A DNA stretch of 64,000 bases, taken from contig NZ_FVZC01000009.1 in NCBI RefSeq assembly GCF_900166585.1, forward strand, positions 558,001-622,000, written 5' to 3'. How positions within the stretch are numbered: the first letter of the stretch is position 1; each line of letters starts with the position of its first letter. This document shows, piece by piece, positions 1-12,899 of this stretch. Source of the stretch: Mesobacillus jeotgali. Its GTDB lineage: Bacteria > Bacillota > Bacilli > Bacillales > Cytobacillaceae. A program made the position numbers and the translations under genes. The notes under the pieces were generated by a model. That model was not told the DNA's origin. It worked only from the letters and a program-made list of their open reading frames with translations, and did not search any database.

Positions 1-500
1 CTGATGAGATCCTAAGTTTAAGCCCAGATGGCATCATGCTCTCAAACGGACCTGGGGACCCGAAGGATGTGCCTGAAGCCATTGAAATGATCAAGGGTGT
101 GCTTGGCAAGGTTCCGCTGTTCGGAATTTGCCTGGGTCACCAATTATTCGCACTAGCATGCGGAGCGGATACGGAAAAAATGAAATTCGGCCATCGAGGA
201 TCCAACCACCCTGTCAAGGATTTACGTACAGGAAAAGTGGCTCTGACTTCACAGAATCATGGATATACAGTAACGGAGGATTCTGTCACTGGGACAGAGC
301 TGGAAGTTACCCATCTTGCTTTGAATGATGGAACTGTTGAAGGACTTGCACATAAAAATGCAGCAGCATTCACTGTCCAATATCATCCGGAAGCATCACC
401 TGGACCTGAAGATGCGAACGGATTATTCAATCAATTCATCGAGCTAGTGAAAGCAGAAAAAAAAGGAGGCTGTCAATTATGCCAAAGCGTAAAGATGTAA
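1..500 (+). CDS. carA: Carbamoyl-phosphate synthase small (glutaminase) subunit, C-terminal part
   Basis: The window opens inside this gene (also called pyrAA). The first complete codon is at 3 and 165 residues remain of a family of about 360. The visible part is the class I glutamine amidotransferase domain. It has the nucleophile loop FGICLGHQ with its cysteine and the downstream YHPEASPGP segment with the catalytic His and Glu. The subunit hydrolyses glutamine and passes ammonia to the large subunit for carbamoyl phosphate, the first step of pyrimidine synthesis. The reading frame runs 22 bp into carB (479-500), and carB's ribosome site lies inside the carA end, so the two are probably translationally coupled. 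The pyr attenuators expected upstream are outside the window. Confidence 0.97.
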   Translation, partial: DEILSLSPDGIMLSNGPGDPKDVPEAIEMIKGVLGKVPLFGICLGHQLFALACGADTEKMKFGHRGSNHPVKDLRTGKVALTSQNHGYTVTEDSVTGTELEVTHLALNDGTVEGLAHKNAAAFTVQYHPEASPGPEDANGLFNQFIELVKAEKKGGCQLCQSVKM

Positions 501-3500
501 ATAGTATTCTAGTAATCGGGTCTGGTCCTATAATCATTGGACAGGCGGCGGAATTTGATTATGCTGGAACACAGGCGTGCATTGCACTTCGTGAAGAAGG
601 GTATAAGGTCATTCTCGTCAATTCGAATCCGGCAACCATCATGACAGATACTGAAATCGCTGATGTAGTATACATAGAGCCGCTTACTCTTGAGTTTGTG
701 GCGCGGATCATCCGCAAGGAACGCCCAGATGCCATCCTTCCGACACTTGGCGGCCAGACAGGACTGAACTTAGCTGTTGAACTGTCCAAGGCAGGTGTAC
801 TGGAAGAATGCGGTGTGGAGATTCTAGGTACAAAGCTTGAAGCCATCAATCAAGCAGAAGACAGGGAGCTGTTCAGAAGTCTGATGAACGAACTGGGTCA
901 GCCTGTTCCGGATAGTGATATCATACACAGTCTTGATGAAGCATACGCTTTTGTGGAGGAAATTGGCTATCCAGTGATTGTCCGGCCTGCTTTTACAATG
1001 GGTGGAACCGGCGGAGGCATATGCAGCAACGAGAAAGAACTGATCGAAATCGTGACGAGCGGCATCAAAAACAGTCCTGTCGGTCAATGTCTGCTAGAAA
1101 AAAGTATCGCTGGATTCAAGGAAATAGAATACGAAGTGATGCGAGACAGCAATGATAATGCGATAGTGGTCTGCAATATGGAAAACTTTGATCCTGTTGG
1201 TGTCCATACGGGTGATTCCATTGTTGTAGCTCCAAGTCAGACATTGAGCGACAGAGAATACCAGCTGCTTAGGAATGCCAGTCTGAAAATCATCAGGGCA
1301 CTCAAGATTGAAGGAGGCTGCAATGTACAGCTGGCGCTTGATCCGGACAGCTTTAATTATTATGTTATCGAAGTGAATCCTCGTGTCAGCCGTTCTTCCG
1401 CTCTGGCTTCAAAAGCGACTGGCTATCCAATCGCCAAGCTTGCAGCAAAAATAGCCGTAGGCTTAACTCTTGATGAAATGCTGAATCCTGTGACTGGCAA
1501 AACATATGCCTGCTTTGAACCGGCGCTGGATTATGTTGTAACCAAGATTCCTCGCTGGCCATTCGATAAGTTTGAATCCGCGAACCGTACGCTCGGAACG
1601 CAGATGAAAGCTACTGGGGAAGTGATGGCGATTGGCCGTAACTTTGAAGAGTCTCTACTTAAGGCGGTTCGTTCCCTTGAAGCGGACGTTACTCATCTCA
1701 CTCTTAACAATAGAAATGAAATTGACGATGAATTGCTGGAAAAGAGAATCCGTAAAGCTGGTGACGAAAGACTATTCTACCTGGCAGAGGCCATCAGGAG
1801 AGGGAATACAATTGAAACGCTTCATAGCTGGAGCAAAATCGATTTATTCTTCCTTTATAAATTAGAAAGATTGATAGCTTTTGAGCAGCAGGTTGCTGAA
1901 AGGCCGTTCGATTTGGAAACGGCAAGGGCAGCAAAGCAAAAAGGTTTTGCCGATAAGGTACTGGCTGAATTATGGAATGTAGAAGAAAAGGCGGTATATC
2001 AATGGCGTCTTGAACAGAACCTGCTGCCTGTCTATAAAATGGTCGATACATGCGCAGCTGAATTTGAATCAGAAACACCATACTTTTATAGCACATATGA
2101 GGAAGAAAACGAGTCAGTTGTCAGCGACAAACAAAGTGTGATTGTCCTGGGATCCGGACCAATCAGGATTGGGCAGGGAATTGAGTTTGACTATGCAACT
2201 GTCCACTCCGTTAAAGCCATCAAGGAAGCCGGATATGAGGCAATCATCGTTAATAACAATCCTGAAACAGTTTCAACTGATTTCAGCATCTCGGATAAAT
2301 TGTACTTTGAGCCGCTGACAATTGAGGATGTCATGAATATCATCAACCTCGAAAAGCCTATTGGCGCAGTTGTCCAATTTGGCGGGCAAACAGCAATCAA
2401 TCTTGCATCGAAACTGGTTGACAGGGGTGTAAGCATCCTGGGGACAACTCTTGAAGACCTTGACAGAGCAGAGGACCGTGACAAGTTTGAACAGGCACTC
2501 TCGAATCTGGGAATTCCACTGCCAAAAGGAAGCACGGCAAAATCTGTGGAAGAAGCGGCTGTCATTGCTGCTGAAATTGGCTATCCAGTCCTGGTGCGTC
2601 CATCCTACGTGCTTGGCGGCAGGGCGATGGAAATCGTCTACAAGGAAAAGGAACTGCTTCATTACATGAAAAACGCAGTGAAGGTCAATCCTGAATATCC
2701 TGTGCTGATCGATCGTTATCTGACAGGAAAAGAAGTGGAAGTCGATGCGATTTCTGATGGTGAAAACGTATTGATACCTGGAATCATGGAACATATCGAA
2801 AGAGCCGGAGTGCATTCTGGTGATTCGATTGGAGTCTATCCTCCGCAAAGCCTTAGTGAGGAAGTAAAAAAGAAACTGGTCCAATACACGATTGACCTTG
2901 CGAGAGGGCTGAAAATCGTCGGTTTGCTGAATATCCAATATGTCATTGCCAATGAAGAAGTGTTCGTACTCGAGGTGAACCCGCGTTCCAGCCGTACTGT
3001 ACCATTCCTGAGCAAAATTACAAACGTGCCAATGGCAAAAATTGCGACAAAGGTAATCCTTGGCCAAAGCCTTCTCTCACAGGGCTATGGAACAGGCATC
3101 GTGCCGGAGCAAGAGGGAGTCTTTGTCAAGGTACCAGTATTCTCGTTTGAAAAATTGCGCCGGGTAGATATTACATTAGGGCCTGAAATGAAATCGACTG
3201 GAGAAGTCATGGGCAAGGATACCACTCTGGAAAAAGCCTTATATAAGGGGATGGTTGCTGCAGGAATGAAGTTCAGGGAGTTTGGAACTGTACTTCTTAC
3301 AGTGGCTGACAAGGATAAAGAAGAAGCACTTGCACTGGCCAAAAGATTCTCGAATATTGGCTATCAATTGATGGCGACTGAGGGCACGGCGAAATACCTG
3401 CAAACAGCAGGCATAAAAGTAAAGACCGTTGGCAAGATTGGCTCAGAAGGACTGAACCTCATTGATGTGATTCGTACAGGAGAAGCGCAGATGGTCATCA

Positions 3501-3687
3501 ACACGCTGACAAAAGGCAAGCAGCCTGAACGGGATGGCTTCAGGATTCGCCGGGAATCAGTTGAAAATGGCGTTCCATGCTTCACTTCCCTTGATACTGC
3601 GAAAGCAATTTTAAGAGTCATAGAATCAATGACATTTTCAGCAGAATCCTTAAAGCCGATGGATGCCGTAAAAGAAGGTGTACTTTT

Positions 3688-3691
<4 letters not shown>
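479..3691 (+). CDS. carB: Carbamoyl-phosphate synthase large subunit
   Basis: This 1070-residue protein (pyrAB) has the full length of the family. It has two homologous ATP-grasp halves: an N-terminal carboxyphosphate-forming half (about 1-400) and a second half beginning near residue 550. Each opens with a similar glycine-rich segment ([11 protein letters not shown] and [11 protein letters not shown]). A linker lies between them, and an allosteric MGS-type domain forms roughly the last 140 residues. It makes carbamoyl phosphate from bicarbonate, ATP and ammonia delivered by CarA. The ATG at 479 follows AAAGGAGG. The stop overlaps pyrK by ATGA (3688-3691). Its place inside the pyr operon indicates the pyrimidine-specific rather than the arginine-specific enzyme. 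Confidence 0.98.
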
Positions 3692-6082
<2,391 letters not shown>

Positions 6083-6086
<4 letters not shown>

Positions 6087-6718
6087 AAAGACAAATAGCA
6101 GAAGCGTTATTGGAAATTGAGGCGGTCAGCTTGCAGCCGGAAAATCCGTTTACGTGGTCCTCTGGCATGAAGTCGCCAATTTATTGTGACAACCGGCTCA
6201 CACTTTCATATCCTGAAGTCCGCAGAAAAGTGGCTGAAGGGCTGAGGAATTTGATTGTCGAGCATTTCCCTGATGCAGAAATGATTGCAGGTACAGCTAC
6301 TGCAGGTATACCACATGCGGCCTGGGTCAGTGAATTGCTTAATCTGCCAATGAGCTATGTTCGCTCTAAAGCTAAGGGTCATGGAAAAGGGAACCAGATT
6401 GAAGGGAAAGTGACAGCGGGTCAAAAAGTCGTAGTTGTTGAGGATTTAATTTCAACCGGAGGAAGCGTAATCGAGGCAGTGAATGCCCTGCGTGAAGCAG
6501 GCTGTGATGTACTGGGAGTTGTTTCTATTTTTACATATGAACTTGAGAAAGGGCAGCAGCAGCTTAAATCTGCTGGAATAACAGCTGTTTCCCTGACGGA
6601 CTTTACCACTCTTTCTAACCTGGCAGAGGAAAAAGGGTTAATCACAAAAGAAAATGTTGAAAGTCTTGCTGAATGGCGTAAGGATCCTTCAGAGTGGGGA
6701 ACAGCAAAAAAAATCTAA
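6083..6718 (+). CDS. pyrE: Orotate phosphoribosyltransferase
   Basis: This 211-residue enzyme transfers phosphoribose from PRPP to orotate, giving OMP. It has the N-terminal [16 protein letters not shown] segment, the flexible loop [11 protein letters not shown], and the PRPP-binding motif [13 protein letters not shown], where the acidic pair is followed by STGGS. The ATG at 6083 overlaps the pyrF stop. A longer reading from 6065 would only add residues from inside pyrF. It is the last gene of the operon and is followed within a few bases by a strong terminator. Confidence 0.97.
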
Positions 6719-6721
6719 AGA

Positions 6722-6758
6722 AACATGCAGCCAAAAGATAAGGCTGCATGTTTTATTA
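6722..6758 (+). terminator. Terminator of the pyr operon
   Basis: An 11-bp stem (AACATGCAGCC at 6722-6732 pairing with 6742-6752) is followed by TTTTATTATA. It lies directly after the pyrE stop. Confidence 0.9.
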
Positions 6759-6808
6759 TAATGGGGATTATTCAGAAGTTTACACAGGATATAAATGGAT
6801 GCTTTAGG

Positions 6809-7813
6809 TTATTTATGGTCTCCTATGTAACCTGCCATTGGCGGACGTTCCATCCAGCCATTTTTTATTAGAAGCTCAGCTCCATCTTCAGCATATAAAC
6901 CTATTTCCGTGATTAGTCCTGTATACTCCAGTGCCAAATCCCGTCTTTGAGAAACTGACAAACCTGCACTATAAAACCCTATTGCCGCGGATATCAATGT
7001 CTCTATATGAAATAACATCAGCTTATCTGAAAAAGGAGCAACAGTGGAATTGGTAACTTCCGAAATCCATAAATTAGGTGAGGACAAATTGTCTTTTAGC
7101 AAAAAACTTCTAAAGGTTTCAAAGTGTTTCAAGCAAATTTCTTTCCCTTTATTGAAATATTTTTGAAGTTCTTTTGATCGGCAAACCTGGCCAAATCCAA
7201 TTTCTAATACTACTTTAACCGCTGTCTTTTGCATATTAAAACTAAGACCACTGATTTCCATGGCATTCAATGACCGCTTTTTTCCAAACCAGCCAGTTAA
7301 ATAGCTCTGGCTGTTTACAAAATCTACTTGATTGGGACTGTTAATATAAGGAGTTCTGCTGTAAATCCCTTTTTCCAGCATTAAATGCACAGTTCTCTCG
7401 TATAATTCCATTGCTTCTTTATTGCATCGGATGAAGTATGAAATCTGGTCAGCACGGACGGAGGTCCCAACAGCCCCGGCATAACCAGTCATTCCGTGTA
7501 AAGTCATAATATGCATATAAACCAGCATGAAGGTATCGGAAAATAAGGAAGGAGCATTAAGGTTTACATCCTCTTCCAAGGTAAAGCCTTTTGGAATTGG
7601 AAAGCCAGCCTGGGTTAGGAAGTCTTCGATCTTAACAAGGTGGGGGTTAGCGATGCTTAACGCAAATTCAAGGAGGCTCCTGATGTCTTCGTCTTGCAAA
7701 TTATTAATAGAATGGGTAAGTATGCAAATGGATAGTGAATCATTCATATATTGAGTCCAAAGGTTCGCTAACTCTCCAGATGTCAGTGAAACTTTATGGG
7801 TGATATCTTTCAA
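6809..7813 (-). CDS. DUF3231 family protein
   Basis: I recognise this about 334-residue protein as a DUF3231 type: two homologous all-helical halves, each resembling a spore coat F-like or ferritin-like bundle, with a C-terminal GWMERPP motif typical of the family. Such proteins occur mostly in spore formers and have no established function. No signal peptide or membrane segment is visible. I chose the TTG at 7813 because a CGGAGG ribosome site lies eight bases upstream. The in-frame ATG at 7840 has no properly spaced site. The gene points against the pyr operon and occupies the place where B. subtilis carries sulfate-assimilation genes. No terminator was obvious at its 3' end beyond the shared pyr region. 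Confidence 0.75.
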   Translation of the reverse strand: MKDITHKVSLTSGELANLWTQYMNDSLSICILTHSINNLQDEDIRSLLEFALSIANPHLVKIEDFLTQAGFPIPKGFTLEEDVNLNAPSLFSDTFMLVYMHIMTLHGMTGYAGAVGTSVRADQISYFIRCNKEAMELYERTVHLMLEKGIYSRTPYINSPNQVDFVNSQSYLTGWFGKKRSLNAMEISGLSFNMQKTAVKVVLEIGFGQVCRSKELQKYFNKGKEICLKHFETFRSFLLKDNLSSPNLWISEVTNSTVAPFSDKLMLFHIETLISAAIGFYSAGLSVSQRRDLALEYTGLITEIGLYAEDGAELLIKNGWMERPPMAGYIGDHK

Positions 7814-7955
7814 TGCAAAAACCTCCGATAATAATTTCATCCTGCATATTATTTAAGTGTTAAGTTAAGATGAAATTATTATTCGAAGCTTGATAATTTT
7901 TTATCCGAAACTTATATAATTAGGTTTCTCCATTTCTGAAAAGCAAACAATAACA

Positions 7956-7977
7956 AACCCGCCATGATAGGCGGGTT
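7956..7977 (-). terminator. Terminator of rqcH
   Basis: AACCCGCC (7956-7963) pairs with GGCGGGTT (7970-7977). Read on the minus strand, a T-rich tail follows. It lies just past the rqcH stop. Confidence 0.85.
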
Positions 7978-7986
7978 CTTCATATG

Positions 7987-9696
7987 TCATTTTTTAAAAT
8001 TTAAAATCATGTCCTCATCAGGTGTCACATATACAGTCTGCTGCTGTTCGTAAATAACGAACCCTGGTTTGGCACCGGCAGGTTTCTTAACATGCCGGAC
8101 TTTTGTGAAATCTACAGGTACCGAACTGGAATTCCTTGCTTTGCTGAAATAAGCGGCAATCTGGGCTGCCTCAACTATGGTTTCTTCTGAGGGCTCTTTG
8201 CTGCGGACCACGACATGAGATCCGGGGATATCTTTAGTATGCAGCCATATTTCATCGCGTGCCGCTACTTTGTTTGTCAAATAATCATTCTGCTTATTAT
8301 TTTTTCCTACCAGTATTTCCGTCCCGTCAGTGGCACGGTATTTTTCCAGAACAGGTTTAAGGTTCTGTTTATTTTTACTGCCTTTTTTCTGCCTCGCCCG
8401 TATATATCCGCCTTCGATTAATTCTTCCCTGATTTCCTCAATATCCTTCGGCGAAGCAGCCTCAACCTGTTGCAGCAAGGAATCGAAATAGGCAACCTCG
8501 GCTTGTGCTAATTCGATTTGCTCCTTTACGATATTGACAGAATTCTTAGCCTTTTGATATTTAGTAAAATACTTTTGGGCATTCTCCGACGGAGTTTTCC
8601 TTGGGTCCAATGGAATAGTAATTGAAGCTCCGTTTTCATCGTAATAATTCATGACAGAAATCTCTTTCATTCCCTTTTGTGCCATGAAGATGTTAGCAGT
8701 GAGCAATTCACCATAAAGCTGGAATTGTTCTGCTTTTTTTGCGTCCTCCAGGGTAGCTTCAAGCTTCTTGATTTTCTTCTCGTTCTTTTCTTTCTCATTC
8801 GCAAGCAGCCGTTCAAGATCGTTCCCCTGCTGTTTGACTCGGTCACGTTCTGCTTTTCCAAAGTAAAAGCGATCCAGCAGTTGGCTAAGCGTCTCGAAAG
8901 ATTTTGTCTCACCCTTTAAATGTTCGAGGGGAACGAGATAAAAAGCTTCCTTATTGCTGCCATAGGTGACTGACGGCTTATAATGATGCTCTCTTAGCTC
9001 TTCCATTGTGGATATAAATGACTTAGGCAGAGTTGTCCGGTTGGCGAGACCTGCCTTATATATGATCTCTCTTGCCAGTACCGGAGATACCCCGGCAAAA
9101 TTAGCAACCAACTGCTTATCAAGCTTTCCAGCATTGAAATCAATCATCCTTAGCACATCTTCTTCCTGCGCCTCCAGTGGGTCCATTTTTTCCTGTTGTG
9201 GCGGCATGATGTATTCCTGGCCAGGCATGATCGCCCGGTGTGTATTAACGGCAAAGGAAATATGCTTGATGCTGTCAAGGATCACATTCCTGCTTTTATC
9301 GACCAGGATAATATTGCTATGACGACCCATGATTTCAATAATCAGCCTTTTATATGAAATATCGCCGATTTCATTTCTGCCCTTCACTTCAAAAATGATC
9401 ATCCTGTCCAGCCCAGCCTGAATGATATCTTCAATAATAAAACCTTCAAGATGCTTACGTAAAAGCATGCAAAACATTGGTGGCTCATTAGGATTCTCAT
9501 GCTGCTCATTCGTAAGCTGGACCCTCGCATAACTTGGGTGAGCTGACAGCAGCAGCTTATGGTTGACTCCATTCGCTCTAACAGCAAGAATAATTTCGTT
9601 TTTGAATGGCTGGTGTATTTTATTGATTCTTCCTCCTTTAAGCGTGGAGGAAAGTTCGTTTGTAATCGCTCTGGTAAACAATCCGTCAAATGACAT
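7987..9696 (-). CDS. rqcH: Ribosome-associated quality control factor RqcH (NFACT family)
   Basis: This 569-residue protein (YloA; older annotations call it fibronectin-binding protein FbpA) binds stalled 50S-peptidyl-tRNA complexes and recruits tRNA-Ala to add C-terminal alanine tails. The order is NFACT-N domain, helix-hairpin-helix, a long coiled coil (about 270-430), then the NFACT-R domain with [19 protein letters not shown]. The Asp97-Arg98 pair in [10 protein letters not shown], reported as essential for tailing in the B. subtilis protein, is present. It is transcribed away from the following calcium ATPase gene. The two are separated by a structured repeat. Confidence 0.95.
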   Translation of the reverse strand: MSFDGLFTRAITNELSSTLKGGRINKIHQPFKNEIILAVRANGVNHKLLLSAHPSYARVQLTNEQHENPNEPPMFCMLLRKHLEGFIIEDIIQAGLDRMIIFEVKGRNEIGDISYKRLIIEIMGRHSNIILVDKSRNVILDSIKHISFAVNTHRAIMPGQEYIMPPQQEKMDPLEAQEEDVLRMIDFNAGKLDKQLVANFAGVSPVLAREIIYKAGLANRTTLPKSFISTMEELREHHYKPSVTYGSNKEAFYLVPLEHLKGETKSFETLSQLLDRFYFGKAERDRVKQQGNDLERLLANEKEKNEKKIKKLEATLEDAKKAEQFQLYGELLTANIFMAQKGMKEISVMNYYDENGASITIPLDPRKTPSENAQKYFTKYQKAKNSVNIVKEQIELAQAEVAYFDSLLQQVEAASPKDIEEIREELIEGGYIRARQKKGSKNKQNLKPVLEKYRATDGTEILVGKNNKQNDYLTNKVAARDEIWLHTKDIPGSHVVVRSKEPSEETIVEAAQIAAYFSKARNSSSVPVDFTKVRHVKKPAGAKPGFVIYEQQQTVYVTPDEDMILNFKK

Positions 9697-9736
9697 TTGA
9701 ATTACATCCTTTTCTTTTATCTAGCGTTCCTTCAAA

Positions 9737-10009
9737 GGGGGCTGGCCAAGTCGCCTCCGCTTTTATATTGTCCAGCTGCAGCGTCTAGCCCCTCGAGTCG
9801 CTTCAGTCCGACCGATGAAGTCAAAGAGCGACTTCACCGGTCGGCCTTCCAGCGCTTGTCGGAGCTGACAAGGCGCTTCCGCTTTTATAGTGTCCAGCTG
9901 CGGCTCCTAACTCCTCGAGTCGCTTCGGCCCTGCCAATGAAGTCAAAGAACGACTTCACTGTCAGGTCCTCCAGCGCTTGTCGGAGTTGGACAGTCGCCT
10001 CCGCTATTC
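9737..10009 (+). repeat. Intergenic repeat: two full copies plus a truncated tail, with a central hairpin
   Basis: The 402-bp gap between rqcH and the ATPase gene is filled by about 120-bp repeat units: a 3' fragment at 9737-9764, copy 1 at 9769-9887 and copy 2 at 9891-10009. Shared landmarks are TGTCCAGCTGC at the left, CCTCGAGTCGCTTC, a central hairpin with stem TGAAGTC/GACTTCA (9808-9844 and 9931-9965), and the tail TCCAGCGCTTGTCGGAG. The distal halves of the hairpin stem differ between the copies yet still pair. I recognise this as a family scattered through intergenic DNA of many Bacillaceae, but I recall no assigned function. Short open frames here are not credible genes. A further 3' fragment of the family occurs at 59249-59279. 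Confidence 0.85.
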
Positions 10010-10098
10010 TATTCTATAAACATCTTATCATTTTTTTGGACAGGGCTGAATAAGCTTTCTTTAGAGTAGGACAAACAAGGAGGAAGTGTGATGGCCCC

Positions 10099-12789
10099 AT
10101 GAAGTTCCATGAGATGAATGAACAAGAAATTGCTAGTGCCTTAAGAACAGATTTTACAGAAGGATTGGATGAAAAGGAAGTAAAACGCAGACGCGAACAG
10201 CATGGGTATAATGCTCTGGCGGAAGGCGAAAAGCAATCCGCCCTGTTACTATTCTTCAGCCAGTTTAAGGATTTTATGGTGCTGGTCCTCTTGGCGGCAA
10301 CCTTAATATCAGGCCTTCTTGGTGAGATGGTTGATGCGATTGCGATTATCGCCATCATTCTGGTAAATGGTATTTTGGGATTTTTCCAGGAAAGAAAAGC
10401 CGAAAAGTCACTGGATGCCTTAAAGGAATTGTCTGCGCCACAGGTCCATGCGTTAAGGGACGGAGAGTGGACAAAGGTTCCATCGAAGGAAGTCGTCCCA
10501 GGCGATATCCTGAAATTTGCCAGTGGGGACAGGATTGGTGCCGATATCCGATTAATAGAATCCTGGAGTCTTGAAATTGAAGAATCAGCGCTTACTGGAG
10601 AATCGGTCCCTGTGCAAAAAAACACTAGTCCGTTACGGATTCCAAATCCAGGTCTTGGTGATATGGAAAATATGGCATTTATGGGCACGATGGTCACCAG
10701 AGGGAGCGGCACCGGTGTGGTTGTAGCTACAGGTATGAAAACGGCTATGGGGCAAATTGCCGACTTGCTGCAAAGTGCTGAAGCACAGGAAACGCCATTG
10801 CAGCGCCGATTGGAACAACTGGGAAAAATCCTCATCACTGCTGCACTGTTCCTGACAATATTGGTAGTCGGAATTGGTGTCCTTCAAGGACATGATCTCT
10901 ATACCATGTTCCTGGCAGGAGTCAGCCTTGCAGTAGCAGCGATTCCGGAAGGGCTGCCGGCAATCGTAACGGTAGCATTGTCGCTGGGTGTCCAGAGGAT
11001 GATCAGAAAGAATGCGATTGTCCGGAAATTGCCAGCAGTGGAGACGCTGGGCTGTGCATCTGTCATTTGTTCTGATAAAACTGGGACGATGACACAAAAC
11101 AAAATGACCGTAACACATCTTTGGAGCGGCAACAAAACCTGGAGAGTAGATGGAGTAGGTTATTCCCCGACTGGGTTGTTTTTCCATAAAGATAAGAGTA
11201 TAGATCCGCAGAGCGAAAAATCTTTGCAGCAGCTGCTTACATTCGGTATGCTCTGCAATCATGCTGAAATGATTGAAAAAGATGGTGAATACATCATTGA
11301 TGGTGATCCTACAGAGGGTGCGCTTCTGGTTGCTGCGATGAAAGCAGGGTACAGAAAAAATGGCCTACTCGAGCAATTTGAGATTGTCAATGAATTCCCC
11401 TTTGATTCAAAGCGAAAAATGATGAGTATGATAGTTAAAGATAAATCAGGAAGAAAGTTTGCAGTGGTCAAAGGAGCGCCAGACGTCCTGATTGGTTTAA
11501 GTGATTCGATTCTTTGGGATGAAAGACAGCAGAGGTTAACGAAAGAGCTGACAGCAAAAGTCCAGGGAGCGATTGACGAACTGGCAGGGAATGCATTGAG
11601 AACTATCGCGATAGCCTTTAAGTCGATTCCGCAAGGCAATGTTATCCTGCATGAAAACGAAGCTGAAAAGGACTTGACCTTTATCGGCCTGCAGGGGATG
11701 ATTGATCCGCCGCGCCCAGAAGTGAAGACCGCAGTGAAAGAATGCCGTGATGCAGGCATCAAAACCGTTATGATTACGGGTGACCATGTCATCACTGCAA
11801 AGGCAATTGCCAAGCAGTTAGGCATTTTAACAAAAGACAGTAAAGTGATAGAAGGCAAAACTTTGTCCGAGATGTCAGTTTCAGAGCTTGAAGATATTGT
11901 AGACGATGTCTCAGTTTTTGCAAGAGTTTCGCCGGAGCATAAATTAAAAATTGTAAAGGCACTTCAAAACAGAGGCCATATCGTCGCGATGACAGGAGAC
12001 GGGGTAAACGACGCACCGGCTATCAAAGCAGCCGATATAGGCGTGGCTATGGGGATTACTGGTACAGATGTGGCGAAGGAAGCCTCTTCTCTGGTACTCC
12101 TCGACGATAACTTTGCCACCATCAAGGCGGCCATCAAAGAAGGCCGTAATATCTATGAAAATATCAGGAAATTCATCCGTTATCTCCTGGCTTCAAATGT
12201 TGGGGAGATTTTGGTCATGCTTTTCGCAATGATATTAGGTTTGCCGCTCCCGTTAGTGCCGATTCAAATCCTGTGGGTAAACCTGGTAACAGACGGCTTG
12301 CCAGCGATGGCTCTGGGGCTTGACCAGCCTGAAGACGATGTAATGAAGAGGGCTCCCCGCCATCCTAAAGAAGGAGTATTCTCCCGCGGTTTAGGATGGA
12401 AAGTCATTTCCAGAGGATTCTTGATCGGTCTCGTCACATTGATTGCATTCATGATTGTATACAAAAGAAACCCTGATGAACTTATTTACGCCCAGACAAT
12501 TGCCTTTACAACACTAGTAATGGCTCAGCTGATCCATGTATTTGACTGCCGAAGCGAGAAATCAATCTTTGCCCGCAATCCATTTGGTAACAAATATTTG
12601 GTTTGGGCCGTTATTTCTTCATTGGTTATGGTCCTTGGCGTAATTTATTCACCGGTATTGCAGCCGATTTTCCATACAGTTTCTATCCAGCCTGCTGACT
12701 GGCTATTGATCCTTGGTTTATCGGCTGTTCCAACATTTTTACTGGCAGGAACATTTTTTGCAAGAAAAACAAGGAGAAATATGATATAA
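10099..12789 (+). CDS. yloB: Calcium-transporting P-type ATPase (PMR1/SERCA type)
   Basis: This 896-residue integral membrane pump belongs to the P2A class. Domains in order: N-terminal cation-ATPase segment, two membrane helices (about 50-105), actuator domain with LTGESVPV, two helices with the ion-binding PEGLP motif, phosphorylation site CSDKTGTMT (Asp326), nucleotide domain, hinge GDGVNDAPA, then six C-terminal helices. It exports Ca2+ at the expense of ATP. The B. subtilis homologue YloB is reported to be a vegetative calcium ATPase that appears at sporulation. The ATG at 10099 follows AAGGAGGAAG, about nine bases upstream. It ends in its own terminator. Confidence 0.93.
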   Translation: MKFHEMNEQEIASALRTDFTEGLDEKEVKRRREQHGYNALAEGEKQSALLLFFSQFKDFMVLVLLAATLISGLLGEMVDAIAIIAIILVNGILGFFQERKAEKSLDALKELSAPQVHALRDGEWTKVPSKEVVPGDILKFASGDRIGADIRLIESWSLEIEESALTGESVPVQKNTSPLRIPNPGLGDMENMAFMGTMVTRGSGTGVVVATGMKTAMGQIADLLQSAEAQETPLQRRLEQLGKILITAALFLTILVVGIGVLQGHDLYTMFLAGVSLAVAAIPEGLPAIVTVALSLGVQRMIRKNAIVRKLPAVETLGCASVICSDKTGTMTQNKMTVTHLWSGNKTWRVDGVGYSPTGLFFHKDKSIDPQSEKSLQQLLTFGMLCNHAEMIEKDGEYIIDGDPTEGALLVAAMKAGYRKNGLLEQFEIVNEFPFDSKRKMMSMIVKDKSGRKFAVVKGAPDVLIGLSDSILWDERQQRLTKELTAKVQGAIDELAGNALRTIAIAFKSIPQGNVILHENEAEKDLTFIGLQGMIDPPRPEVKTAVKECRDAGIKTVMITGDHVITAKAIAKQLGILTKDSKVIEGKTLSEMSVSELEDIVDDVSVFARVSPEHKLKIVKALQNRGHIVAMTGDGVNDAPAIKAADIGVAMGITGTDVAKEASSLVLLDDNFATIKAAIKEGRNIYENIRKFIRYLLASNVGEILVMLFAMILGLPLPLVPIQILWVNLVTDGLPAMALGLDQPEDDVMKRAPRHPKEGVFSRGLGWKVISRGFLIGLVTLIAFMIVYKRNPDELIYAQTIAFTTLVMAQLIHVFDCRSEKSIFARNPFGNKYLVWAVISSLVMVLGVIYSPVLQPIFHTVSIQPADWLLILGLSAVPTFLLAGTFFARKTRRNMI

Positions 12790-12796
12790 TCCGTTA

Positions 12797-12833
12797 GGTA
12801 ATAGAGAAGGCTCTATTGCCTTTCTTTTTTTTT
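12797..12833 (+). terminator. Terminator of yloB
   Basis: A 10-bp stem (GGTAATAGAG at 12797-12806 pairing with CTCTATTGCC at 12811-12820) is followed by a long T run. Confidence 0.92.
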
Positions 12834-12899
12834 ACATATATTACCCGTTCCATGTGTCAACAGGAACTCGACTTTTTGGAGAGATTGGATGTGTCTGGA

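Noticed and set aside
2273..3067. 264-codon minus-strand open frame
   Set aside because: It lies wholly antisense to carB, where codon structure of the real gene leaves the opposite frame open. It has no family features.
9697..10053. 118-codon plus-strand frame before the ATPase gene
   Set aside because: It is a read-through of the intergenic repeat copies. The same peptide segments recur because the DNA repeats.
10014..10838. 274-codon minus-strand open frame
   Set aside because: Antisense to the calcium ATPase gene; Ser-rich low-information translation with no ribosome site.
12816..12899. N-terminal extension of yloC
   Set aside because: It starts inside the T tract of the yloB terminator and does not match the family start MxVSMTGFG.
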